Positions 37,131 through 47,610 of a stretch of 64,000 nt of DNA are shown in pieces (the stretch's first letter is position 1; each line of letters begins with the position of its first letter). This DNA comes from Epiperipatus broadwayi (lineage: Eukaryota; Onychophora; Udeonychophora; Euonychophora; Peripatidae): positions 6,540,264 to 6,604,263 of the forward strand of contig JAQFVV010012434.1 in NCBI GenBank assembly GCA_028023455.1, read 5' to 3'. Under the pieces are notes generated by a model. It worked only from the letters and a program-made list of their open reading frames with translations, was not told the origin of the DNA and did not search any database. The position numbers were made by a program, and so were the translations under genes.

Positions 37131-37529
37131 CCCTCCTCTATATTTAAATTTATGATTTTCCTACTACTCCTCAAACCTCTTTATACAAAAAGAAAAAAAA
37201 ACAACTTAAAAAAAATAATGGCAATTGAAAATGTGCTCCACTAACCTTACACCTCAATCTTTATTCTTCTTCTTAAATTGAAAAATTCATTAATAACAAA
37301 CCTACTAAAAGCCAACTATTCTTACATATGACTTCATTTTAAAGCCTCCTTGTAATAAACACACACAAAAAAATTTTTCTTTGTGTTTTGAATCACTTTA
37401 CAATGTTAGAAATATTTCCCCCAATCTTTCTAAATCCAATTAAATCTCTCTGCATTCCAATTTTCTTTTCATATTCACAAATCAAATATTTTCCAGCTAC
37501 AAAATTTTTTTTCCAGATGATAGTAAAAA

Positions 37530-38362
37530 CAGTAGCAAACTCTTTCAAACAGTAGTGCCACTCAAATGAGATCTTTAGTAATTAATTGATGCAAAAAGTT
37601 TTGTGCACAAAATTCCTATACAGTGCCCACTCATCAAATATCTCCAGTCTGGTTTTGCTTGTAACTTTCATCAGTGAGAAGTTTTGGTTCTAAGAGCATG
37701 ACACCTAGATTTTAGGGTATAATTCAAACCTTCAGCTATTGAAAGCCACAAGTTAGAAAACAGTCAGGGATATTGTATAAGTAAGCACTAGATAGAGATT
37801 TCAGGCACAAACCTTTTTGCATCCATTGATAACTAAAGCTTGCAATGGGTGGTACTACTGTATGGAGAATTTGCTACTGTTTTAACAGCTTTGTAAGCAT
37901 AGGAAATGGGTGATTATAAAATATTTTAGTCATTTTATACCAATCCTGCCCATAGAATAATGGTGATTATAGTTTTTAAAACTAAAGAAACCAAAATGTG
38001 TAGTAGATACTAAACTGGACTCAGATCTATATCACTATACAAGCAAATAACATTTAATTAAAAATGTTGTGTTTTAATACTGAGCTTATAACTTACAGTT
38101 AAGTAAATAGGTAAAAGATGGCTGCTAGAGGGTTGCACTAAATCCTAAGATTTAGGTGCAATGTTCTCAGATCCAAGGCTTTTCACTGATAAAACCACAA
38201 GCTAGAAACTAATTTATAAATATTGGGTGAATAAGCTCTAGATAGATTTTATGCACAAAATTTTCTTGCATCCATTGATTATTAAGGTTTTCACTGGATG
38301 GCACTACTGTATGGAAAGATTGCTACTGCTTAAACAGTTTGTATAAGCATAGGAAATGATAA
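37530..38362. repeat. MITE-like repeats in foldback arrangement beside LINE copy B
   Basis: A forward partial copy (about 37530-37740; agcaaactctttc then agtaattaattgatgc) is followed by an inverted head fragment (about 37740-37890) and then a full inverted copy (about 37890-38362) ending ctactgcttaaacag and aagcataggaaat. The same subfamily is at 32020-32480. The forward and inverted pieces would form a long hairpin. Confidence 0.65.
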
Positions 38363-39394
38363 TAATATGTTGTTCTTATTTCTTTCTTAATTGGTTTTAA
38401 TGTGTACATAGTTAAATAAACTAATGTTTACTAGTACTATAAATATGAATACTACAGTTCTAATTATATCACTAGAAAGTATCTCTAGTGATCCCTTGTT
38501 AAATTACTAAAGTTTTCATTACTCATTTTTCACTCTTGTTGTACTAATGGACCATTGCATCTGTAAAGGAAGATGAAAGTTTTAAAATTCTGCATTGTCA
38601 CCATAATCCTCAGTATTACCAAACTATTGTTATTGAAAATAGCTACACAATTTCTTAATGAAAGAAACTGCTATTTATAAGAATAAAGCTGAAATTGTTA
38701 TAATGATATATTTATCAGTGATAATTAAAACTGTTTGTTCACAATGTTAATAATTTCAAAAACAAGCACTCAAACTTGAATGTTATTAATTAATGGTAAA
38801 TGTAAATCATGGGATACACATTGATATGATATCTACTGTAGTGATGATGACTACATTATATTAAATGCATTATATACATATATATAACAGTCAAAGTGAG
38901 AATTTTAAACTTTTAAAAGAAACAATTGAACTGTCTTTCTGCCATAATTTAATCAGTTTTTTGCATTAAGAAAATAGGTACTTTTTATTTTGTGTACAAG
39001 ATTTTATGCAGAACGCTTTCTTCAATTACAACAGCCAGAGGAGTAAATGCTAGATCAGCTGATATGAGCGTGTGCGCACACACATATGGTTTTTACAATT
39101 GATCTTTTAAAATACATGTGACTAAACAAGATTAATTAGTATTTGCCTGAGGGGTTTGTGGTGATAGTCTATTAAATGTAATAATATGTTGCACTATTTC
39201 CATTATCTATCATTAAATGTTATCTTTCAGCTAATAATATTCAGATACCCATTTATCAATCAATACCAGATTGGTAGCTGTTATTTCTATAGATAAATCA
39301 ACTGGACTTGGAACATTCCACATCTACTATATTGCAAAACTTACACATTCCATCTCAATGTGTGTACATTTATTAAATAAACACTCATCAAATA
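38363..39394. other. Non-coding stretch
   Basis: No gene or repeat relationship seen. AT-rich. Confidence 0.45.
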
Positions 39395-39970
39395 TTTGAA
39401 ATTCTGTGCTCATATTGACATCTTAATATTTTTCTATTACCTCACTCTCACACAAGATAGGGACAGATATTTATTCATTTTAAATCCCTTTTGGAAGAAT
39501 GAAAATTATCAAATTGCAGAAATATTTTCAAGATTTTTTGGTATTTATCAGCAACTTCCCACATCACATATTCAAACCATCTATCAGAGCAGAAATTCAG
39601 GCCACATGATCTCAATGCATTCACTTTATGAATAATCTTCATTCATTATATGAGCTGGTATCAAACATCCAAATCTTCATGCCCACATTGATAGCTTGAT
39701 ACTTTTCCAATAATATAAAACAACGAAGTGTTATAGCTCTGAAAAATGACTGCCATACAGTTGAAACTAAGGGGTGATTTTAGAAAAAGCATCATGGAGA
39801 ATGTAGGGAGGAAATACATAATTTAAGGTCTTACTTAAAATAAGCATTGCAAAAAAAAACAACGATAAAATACTCAATATCTTTCACTTTTGAGATGAAT
39901 CCAGATCAGTGGCTTTGTTTGTTTTATTTTATAGTCTGGATACATATACACCAAGAAATATATAAACACA
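39395..39970. repeat. Dispersed repeat, unknown family (locus 2)
   Basis: Partner of the locus at 19318-19700. About 39415-39640 matches that locus in reverse orientation and about 39865-39970 matches it in forward orientation. Within this locus the words cacattgatag..ttgatacttttc (about 39690) echo tcatattgacatcttaatatttttc (about 39411), suggesting an internal duplication. Not coding. Confidence 0.45.
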
Positions 39971-41979
39971 CTTGTAACATATCTTTCAATATTAAGTTGT
40001 TTGCTTTACAGTTAATTTTGAACATTAGATATTATACAAATTTTTGTTCTGCTAAGAGTGAAGAATTAAAAAACTATCACTATTAATAACTTCTTTTTTT
40101 TTTGCTAACAAAACTCTTTGAAATCAATCATCCTTCTTGTTGAAACATTAAGGCTTATATATCATCATAACTTTTTAAAAGGAAGTACAAATTCTTTTTT
40201 TTTTTAAATATTTATACTGTAATTATTTTTCCTTGCCATCTTTTTTATCCTTCAAAGTTTTTTCCAATATATTGTTCATATTTTCAGTATCAACATCATT
40301 AACACCCACTTGAAAATATCTTTAAACATTCTAACACCCCCCCCCCAATGAAAAAAGAAAAACAAAAAATTAAAAGCAAATTATGTGATGATTAAATCAA
40401 TAAAGTCATATATATATCACGTCAGTCAACTATTTATAAATATGATTGTAGTTACGGTTTTGAATTTAAATATAAGACTGTTGAAATATAATGACTGAGT
40501 AGTATAGATAATTTATTAAAAATATAATTAAAAAGAGAAAAGTTGAAAGCAAAGTTTGCAGAGACTACACAAACCAATCTATGAAACATAAATGCTCTCA
40601 CACATTACTTGTGGCTCAGTAGTGTGTTTATTTGAATCTAGCAATGATATCTTAAAACTTTTGCTGCAAGCTTTTTTCTTCACGCTCTCAGATCGAACCA
40701 CTTCAGCTTCACCTATTTAAATAGAAAGTAGGTTGAAATAAAGAAGGGTTCCCCTCTTTTCTTCCAAAGAGTAAGCTTGTGGTTTAAGACTTGTAGAGGT
40801 CCCTACTATCACATTTTTATACGCATGTGCTTGAGGCTACAGCCTTAATAAATATTACTAATGTAATCAATGTGCGTTTAAATAAATTTATAATTGCCTC
40901 TTATAGTAAATAATCAATATTGCACTAGTTTAAAATGCCTTTGAGATTCTCTTCATAATATAAATGATGACTGATCATAAGAAAACTATGCTCCAAGTTC
41001 ATCATAAGATGCTTTTTTAAAGAAAATATAACTATTTACTTTTGCTACATGCCTTAACAACAATAGTAGATTAAGAACAGCACATTCAGAATTGGTCTTA
41101 CGATATTATAATCCTATTTTCATAACCTTAATAACTTTTCTCTGTGTTTCTATGCAATATTGACAGAAAGTTTGTTTTATACAAAAAATTAGCTTCTGTA
41201 TGTAGCTGAGTTAAATCATGATGACATAATACTATCTTTAACATGAGTGATGCATCATATTGGAGTCTATGCTGTAACTCACCTTTTAAATACATCTTGC
41301 AAAAAGTTTTCGCTATATAATTGTTTCATATTTTCAAACAGGTAACTATCTAAATGAAATATGGGTGAAGTCTCTTTATAGGTTGCACTTAAAACATCAA
41401 GAATATTCTATAAATTATTCTTTGAATTGGCAAGATTAACACAAACATCAACTTAGTGTAAATTTAAAAACCAAAATGATATTTTTGCTTTTACTTTTAA
41501 ATGGTTCTATTTTTTAAAATCCATATTTATAACATATAATTTTTATCTGCTTTATAAAGGTACCTGCAAATTGTTCCAAAATCATTTATGAAAATGGAAA
41601 AGAAGGTGGGGTTAATACATATCCTCATTTAAACACTTTATTTAAATGCCTGATTTTTCACCCTTAATTATACTGCTTCATCTCAAATCAACACAAACTT
41701 AATAACAGCCAAATATGTTGATTAAATCGATGTAAACTATAGACATTTTCTTATGTCACATTATGTATTTTTGTGGTAATGAAAACATGCCTACAATTGT
41801 TTTGGTCACATTAAATTTCTGATGACCACTCATATATAATTGGAAACTAGTATTTTTTATATTCCTTATAGATTGGAATAATAAAAGCATTTTTAGAATT
41901 ATATAAGACTACTTTATAGATCTATATATTGTTCTTGTTGAGATTGCCTTGGTAATTGAACTTGGCATGAAGTATTAGT
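39971..41979. other. Non-coding stretch
   Basis: No supported gene. Contains T-runs, a C-run of about ten near 40338-40347 and AT-rich filler. Confidence 0.45.
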
Positions 41980-42049
41980 AAAACATCACTGTTGTTAGTG
42001 CTCAGTGGTTATGAGTATACTCCCTCTATTTACTGTGTATTTAAGATAT

Positions 42050-42560
42050 TGAATGACCTTGACCTTTTTTGCTATATGGTAGTGTTAGTATATCCCATAT
42101 CCTCATTGAAGCAAGGAAGTCCTTCAGTTGTACCAAGTCGAATCTTGTCATTGTCAATTACTATAATCATAGGATACTCATGTTATGCAAAATGTTTGTT
42201 TAAAATTATATTTTCAGAACTGTTGCTTTTTACTAAATGATATTCTGCCCATTTGGAATATGGATCTATGGCTATCAGAAATGTGCCCATAGAATGAATT
42301 TATATGGTTTAAATGAACCCTTTACCATCCTTTATGTGACATCCAGCCAAGGCTAAGAACTCTTTAGCCAGCAGCCTCACTGTCTGTTGGCAGGTTTGGC
42401 ATTTTTTTACAGTTTGCTTTATGTCTCTATTCATATCCAGCCAACAAATATACCCATGAACTAGTTCCTTCATATGTACAATCCCAGGGTATCCTTAGTG
42501 TAGCAGATGTTATACATATTTCCTCTCAATTGGAATCAATAATCAGTCTGTCATCAAAAT
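42050..42560 (-). pseudogene. Decayed gypsy integrase
   Basis: Minus-strand reading gives the zinc-binding segment with WLDMNRDIKQTVKKCQTCQQ (about 42385-42450) and the first catalytic Asp in FLIAIDPYSKWAEYHLV (about 42225-42275). The second catalytic region survives only as VIDNDKIRLGTTEG (about 42115-42160). Stops separate the parts. No functional protein. Confidence 0.8.
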
Positions 42561-42689
42561 GCATTCATGACACATGGACAAACTTCCCCTAGCATTATTC
42601 TGAACATTGATTTTCAGTTTTGTTCTCTGATGTGTTCTATGGCTATACCAAGAGTTTGGAATCAACTAAGCTCATTATTAGTCTAAAAT

Positions 42690-43300
42690 TTTTAGTTATC
42701 ATGTACAGTGGTAAATTTTTATGATGACTACTCACTTTTACAAGCCCTAATATCATTCCTTTGATATTAATCCCATTTTCATTTATATCTGTCACCACCA
42801 GATTATTTTTTTAAAAATTGAATGATATTATTGATTCTTTTGCTAATAACAGTACAATATTGAATCAATATGGGTGGTACATTTGCCCTGCTGTCTATTT
42901 CCATTATTTGACCACAGATTTTAATTTCTAATAGATGTTGGATATCTTCACTTTTCTTTATTATCTTTATCTTTGTGGCATTCTGTAATAATCCTTTCCT
43001 TGATTTATTATTTGTTGGTAAATCTGCTTTTGATATTTGTCATTTGTTATTGCAAACCTTTGATGGTGGCATATCAAACCACAGTTAAAATACTTGTATG
43101 TTTCAAATTTTCATATTTTTTAATGTGGCCTTTCTGCAGCAATAACAGATACTCGACTTCTGGTCCAATAGCATCTCTTCTATATAATCTCTAAATTCAC
43201 TTCTTTCACTAAACTTTGCAATACTAAATCATACTCCTAATATGTTATCATTTAGGGCCTACATTTTGTTATGAAAGCAAAGATGTATTTTGACATTATA
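42690..43300 (-). pseudogene. Decayed gypsy gag end and protease
   Basis: Read on the minus strand: a gag-like segment ERSEFRDYIEEMLLDQK (about 43150-43210) followed by a partial zinc knuckle (CYCCRKA), then a retropepsin-like segment with IKICGQIMEIDSRANV (about 42875-42925), where the catalytic DSG is DSR, and INIKGMILGL and LPLYMITKNF matching the protease end of the gypsy element at 11.7 kb. Confidence 0.7.
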
Positions 43301-43521
43301 GGTTTGAAATATGCATTTAATTTATTCAGCAACTCCTATGGGATTCTTCTGGTAGCTTCAGATCACACAAAAAGTTTGCTAATTGCAGAACATTCTGTTG
43401 TGACATGGCAACTTTCAGATTGCCATCAATAATACTATTAGTTATCTTATACTTTTCCATATGATTCACATATATCTTCCACTGTCCTGGAGTGCTAACT
43501 CAGGCTTTCACTATTGAACAT

Positions 43522-43599
43522 TTCTAGTATATATATATATAAAAACAGCCATATAATTCTTTCTAGTATATATATATATAAAAACAGCCATATAATTCT
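43522..43599. repeat. Perfect 39-bp tandem duplication at a PLE end
   Basis: Two identical 39-base copies, 43522-43560 and 43561-43599, each starting ttctagtatatatat and ending catataattct. The second runs into the terminal repeat of the PLE. Confidence 0.9.
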
Positions 43600-43642
43600 A
43601 TAATTAAAACCACTTCTTTTCTTTTCAAAAACTTTATTTGAT
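43586..43642. repeat. Left 57-bp inverted end of PLE
   Basis: Exact reverse complement of 45282-45338. Contains the word aaaaccacttcttttc. Confidence 0.95.
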
Positions 43643-44083
43643 TGTATAAAGAAAGAATGGTAAAAGAGAGTTTATATATAAAAAGATATAAACCTGTTTT
43701 AAATAGAATTGGATAAGACATGAATAAAGAATTATTTTTGGAAATAAATTCATTTTTGAAGTATATAAGAAAGAAAAAGGAAGTAAGTTTTTTATTGTAA
43801 CAATTTGTTTTTTGAATAAAAGAAAATGTAAAAAGGGAAAGTTTTTTTGAGAAGGGAGTCAAGTAAGTGTGGTGTATGTTTTGTGTTTTTAATTTAATTG
43901 ATTTTAATGTATTTTATTTATTTTTAAATTTTATGGTGTTTATATGTTTTATATTGTTTTTGATTATTTTGTTTTTTGTTTTTATTATGTGAAGTTTGTT
44001 TATAATGTAATTTATAAAACAAATTAAGCGTATGTCACGCTTGAATGTGAAGCTATAATAAAATACAGGAATTAATATACGCT

Positions 44084-44130
44084 AAGCGCTTTCGAGGTCC
44101 TTTACCTCATATTCATAGTGGTGCTGTGAG
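44084..44130 (-). other. PLE 3' end hairpin followed by GAAAGCG
   Basis: On the minus strand: ctatgaatat, stem GAGGT (44104-44108), loop, ACCTC (44094-44098), then GAAAGCGCTTAGC. The same order (ATGA word, hairpin, GAAAGYG, YAGC) occurs at 8756, 8400 and 47558. It may be a degraded ribozyme fold or a conserved RNA recognition site. Confidence 0.6.
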
Positions 44131-44184
44131 CTGCGAAAGTAAAAATGGGCGGGAGAAGTTGTATGCAAAGCATATGCAAATGGA

Positions 44185-45213
44185 CTAAATAGTCCAGCGT
44201 TTAGAGATGTCGAAGCATGTGTCACGTCTATTGATTGAGTTGTTATTGTTGTTGATGTAGTACGCTTCTCTGATCTTCCGCTTAATGTCGTTTTTCTCGA
44301 TACAGACTATTTTAGGGTGGGAAGGTTCAAATAAATTTCCAGTCTTCTTGGAGTGTTCCAAAAATGTTGAAGAGTTATCGTTGTTTTTCATAGCTCTATT
44401 ATATGTGTATCTGTGTTGTGCTGTCCGGGTGGTTGTGCCTGCCTTGGTTTCTCCAAAATAAATGGCGCGGCAACCGGGTTGTGGGCAAGTGATGCTGTAA
44501 ACGACATGGGGGTCTGAGAAGGTTCTATTTTGTCCTTGGAGTTATTGATGAGACGGTTAGTGCAAGGGGGTGTATGAAAGCTGATTTTAAATTTATTGTC
44601 CAAAATCTTGATTAGTTGGTGGGAGATTTTAGGTATGTGGGGAAGAGTGATATATGGAAGTTTAATATTGTTTTTATTAATGGTGATTTTTGTATGAAAC
44701 TGCTTGATTTTGTTGTTGATAATGTGGAGTTTATAGCCTGCCTGTAGTAGATCTTTGGTATAGAGATGTATGTTGTTCTTTCGATCTGCTTCAAACTTGC
44801 ACAGCTGCATGTTTCTGTGTAGGAATGCTTGTAGTCCTGCTAATTTGTGGGAGTTAGGAACGTTAGAATGTGGATGTATGAAGCCTCTGATTTCAAAAGG
44901 CTTTATAATCATTGAATAATTTATACATGGTTCATCGCGCGTTAACTTAAGATCCAGATAATTTAGGCTTTGGGATGCATCCTCAGATGTGGAATTAATG
45001 GTTAGCTTAGTGCTGTGCGTTAGTTCTTGTATAATATTGTTTGTGGTGTGCTGATTGGCTAGAATAAGTATGTCGTCTACATACCGGATGTATAAAATGT
45101 GGGGGTTATCAGCTTGGTATTTAGGCACTATTAGTTTTTCGTAGTAATTAAGAAAAATGCTAGTTATGATTCCGCTGAGGGGGAGGCCCATCGGCCATCC
45201 GCTTAGATCCTTG
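44185..45213 (-). pseudogene. PLE reverse transcriptase and GIY-YIG endonuclease, 5'-truncated, one frameshift
   Basis: The RT part (44388-45213) starts inside the palm with GWPMGLPLSGIITSIF, has the catalytic box YIRYVDDILILAN (about 45070-45110), then NYLDLKLTR and SHKLAGLQAFLHR, as in PLE proteins. A single frameshift near 44510 separates it from the GIY-YIG domain (44185-44510), which shows VVYSITCPQPGC, IYFGET, then TFLEHSKKTGN and the tail SINRRDTCFDISKRWTI. GIY-YIG is the nuclease partner of RT in PLEs and is telomerase-RT related. RT fingers are missing, so the protein is incomplete. Confidence 0.88.
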
Positions 45214-45244
45214 AAAATGACTATAGAGTAAAGATAGTCGAAAC
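45211..45244 (+). other. PLE inverted end block: hairpin followed by GAAAC
   Basis: GACTAT (45219-45224), loop agagtaaag, ATAGTC (45234-45239), then GAAAC (45240-45244). A stem followed directly by GAAAC is the stem II side of a hammerhead core, but the CUGANGA half upstream reads cttgaaaat and is not intact. Confidence 0.5.
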
Positions 45245-45281
45245 ATTGGAAATAAGTGGATATATATATATATATACATAC

Positions 45282-45338
45282 ATCAAATAAAGTTTTTGAA
45301 AAGAAAAGAAGTGGTTTTAATTATAGAATTATATGGCT
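45282..45338. repeat. Right 57-bp inverted end of PLE
   Basis: Exact reverse complement of 43586-43642. Contains AATAAA at 45286-45291. Confidence 0.95.
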
Positions 45339-45639
45339 ATATGTAATGTATATTTTTGAAAAAAAAAAAGGATTGAGTCGTGATTAGAAACAGAAGTAAA
45401 TGGATATATAAACAGCTTCTGGTAATTGCATCACAGGTATTAACAGATTTAAAACTATTGACTGCAGCAATTGATATGTATAAGGCCAAACTTTAATCTA
45501 GCAACCATACACTATTAGTTAATTTAGAAAATACACAAAAGTTCTAATAACTTAACAATGAGTTTATTATTCGTAATACAATTCATATACGAATTAGTAG
45601 TGAGTTAGTATGTTCAACTAGTGGCTTGCTGGTTGAGCT

Positions 45640-45790
45640 TCATAAAATAAAACAATTCTGTGTAGAATTGGACTCTATTACAATACTTTATTAATGTTTT
45701 TCATTTCACATACAATAACTTTCCAAGTTATTTTCCTACTAGCATTTTCATCAGCATTTACAATTCATTGACTTTGGGTTTAGCAAATTT
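45640..45790 (-). mobile_element. Isolated PLE-type terminal block
   Basis: On the minus strand: CTGATGA (45748-45754), GGAAAA (about 45731-45736), an 8-bp hairpin AATAACTT/AAGTTATT with loop gga (about 45715-45733), and AATAAA (45687-45692). This is the composition of a PLE terminal region. It lies upstream of the plus-strand PLE at 46325 in inverted orientation, as expected for an inverted 5' block, though its sequence is not the same as the 3' end at 47558. Confidence 0.5.
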
Positions 45791-46324
45791 CTACTTTTTA
45801 TTTTCTCCACACCCTAAATTTCTATTGACAACTTTTTATAGCTTTGTTAATTTGCATACTATTTCACTATTGTCCATATGCAAATTAGAATATCTAGATT
45901 AAGTTGCACTTTGATTAATTCTCTATGATTTTGCATTATACTTATTCTAGAATGACAACAATTTTGTCCCATATTGACCAGTTTTAAACATACACACATC
46001 TATCTTTATTTAACACATAAATATAGCAACAGGTTAATAATTAATAAGGTAACATTTATTAAAATGGGATGAGTAAAAAGGAATGAACCAGAATCAGAAA
46101 AATAATGGGATCTAAGGAGAAAGATATAGATGAATTCATTAATGTGATATTAAGGCTAAGAAAGAAAGGAAAAATTAAAATTTCTGGGCTTTTATGAAAC
46201 CATTTTACATCATTTCTCTTCAGACAAAAAGATTTTTACATTGCAAACTCAGTTACATTTTATTAAATAATATTTTAATAAATAAATAAATGTTTAAACA
46301 TTTAAACAGAAAAGGTTTTCAGAT

Positions 46325-47480
46325 GTGAAAGAGTTATATGGGTTGGCTTCTCATGCAAAGTCAATAAAAATGATAGATGAAATGTTGCATCAGGCTAACT
46401 ATAATATTCATAAAAAAGCCTTCATAATGGAAACATTAAAGTGGATTAATGAAGAGATTATTGCAACAATTAATAATATTCTTTATAAAATGAATCACTG
46501 GTGGCTGATGGGGCTACTTTTTAGTAGGGTTATCAGCAGATTATTTTTATCTAAGATTGAAAAATTAATTATATTGAAATTCAAAGTACTGTCAAAAAAA
46601 TATGTTTAAGATATGTAGATGACACTTTACTTTGTGCAGACAAAGAAATTATAACTCAAGTTAAGCAAGAACTAGCCCAGAAGTCTTCCTTAATTTGAAC
46701 AATTGAAAAAAAAAGATGAAAATTCAAATTATAAAATTGTTGGATTTAAATATTCAAATGCAGAATAATATTTTGAACTACAAGATGAAAGTAAAGTCTG
46801 TGAGTGTTAGAGGAATCATATATCTGAGATTGCTAATTCCCATGACCCATAAATATGCAGGTTAACAGATTTTCTCCACATCAATTTGAAATGATGCAAA
46901 TTTGAAGCATATTGGAGAATAATATAGATATATACACCAAAAATCTAAAACAATGTGGGGTATAACATCAAAAAAAATAATGTCATAATCAAAACATTTT
47001 ACAATAAAGTTAAGAACCTGGTACAACCCCACACCAATGAGAAAAATTTGACTAGCTTCCCTTATGTGTCAAGAATCATGAGAAATTAAGAAACGTGCTG
47101 ATAAATGTAACATAAGTTTGCAGTCACCTCTTTCATTAAGAAAGACATTAAGCAAAAGCCAACTAGGGAAGTTACATACCAAGTAGTATATAAAATCATG
47201 TGCAACAATACTAATTGCTCAAATGCATATTTTGGAAAAGAAGAGCAAACCTGTTCACAAGATTTGCCAACCACAACTATTTATATAATAGTGCAATACC
47301 CTCAATATTCTTAGAGCATGAGTTGCAGTCAGGCAATGAATTCGATTTCTCTAAAACAGATATTGTTTGCACTGAGAGAGAGAGATAACAAAAAAATAAA
47401 CTTTAAAGAGGCTGCATCCCTCTATCTAAAACATGGCCTCTCTGACAACATCTACATAGATTTGAATAAAAAATAATAAA
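46325..47480 (+). pseudogene. PLE reverse transcriptase and GIY-YIG fragments
   Basis: 46325-46609 is open for 94 residues. The segment WWLMGLLFSRVISRLFLSKI corresponds to the MGxPLSxxxxxIFL palm block. After a stop, the catalytic box reads RYVDDTLLCAD (about 46609-46641). Later pieces include a GIY-YIG-like YKIMCNNTNCSNAYFGKE (about 47185-47240) and FLEHELQSGNEF (about 47310-47345), matching FLEHSKKTGN in the 44.2-kb copy, then HGLSDNIYIDLNKK near 47430-47475. Not functional. Confidence 0.75.
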
Positions 47481-47610
47481 TTTAATTTATGCAAATTCGG
47501 CAAACAATTTACAAATACAGATAATATTAAGTGTTGGCTAAATTAAATCATAAAGCTATGATTATGATAATGAACGTATTGAAAGCGCTTAGCTAGAATA
47601 AAGAGATTTA
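46325..47610 (+). mobile_element. Third Penelope-like element copy, heavily decayed
   Basis: A plus-strand PLE of a different lineage from the 44.2-kb copy. RT and GIY-YIG fragments are traceable from 46325 to about 47480, and the 3' end with ATGATTATG, GAAAGCGCTTAGC (47581-47593) and AATAAA (47597-47602) follows. Stops and frameshifts are frequent. Confidence 0.75.

Larger units (their letters stand above)
32481..37515 (-). mobile_element. CR1-type LINE, copy B (about 5 kb, degenerate)
   Basis: Collinear with copy A over its whole length and in the same orientation, but with clear divergence and many indels. The 3' region begins near 32481 (tggagtcagaaatcttt compared with agagtcaggaatctt in copy A) and the 5' leader ends near 37515. 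All domains of copy A can be traced. The pair may be two insertions or one old tandem duplication. Confidence 0.8.
41980..43480 (-). mobile_element. Second Ty3/gypsy remnant, internally deleted
   Basis: Six-frame reading of the minus strand shows pieces of gag, protease and integrase in the correct order within 1.5 kb. The RT and RNase H region, normally over 1.5 kb, is missing between the protease end (about 42690) and the integrase zinc region (about 42560). No LTRs could be recognised. Frames are broken throughout. It is related to the element at 9.8-15.2 kb but clearly older. It is easily missed because no long ORF survives. Confidence 0.75.
43586..45338 (-). mobile_element. Penelope-like element with 57-bp perfect inverted ends
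   Basis: A 5'-truncated PLE coding on the minus strand, bounded by a 57-base perfect inverted repeat (43586-43642 and 45282-45338). The right end block (about 45211-45338) is in plus orientation: hairpin GACTAT/ATAGTC, GAAAC, AATAAA and the terminal repeat. It abuts the truncated RT ORF near 45210. Such an inverted terminal block at the 5' side is typical of PLE insertions. The coding part needs only one frameshift to explain its breaks, so the copy looks younger than the other two. Confidence 0.85.
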
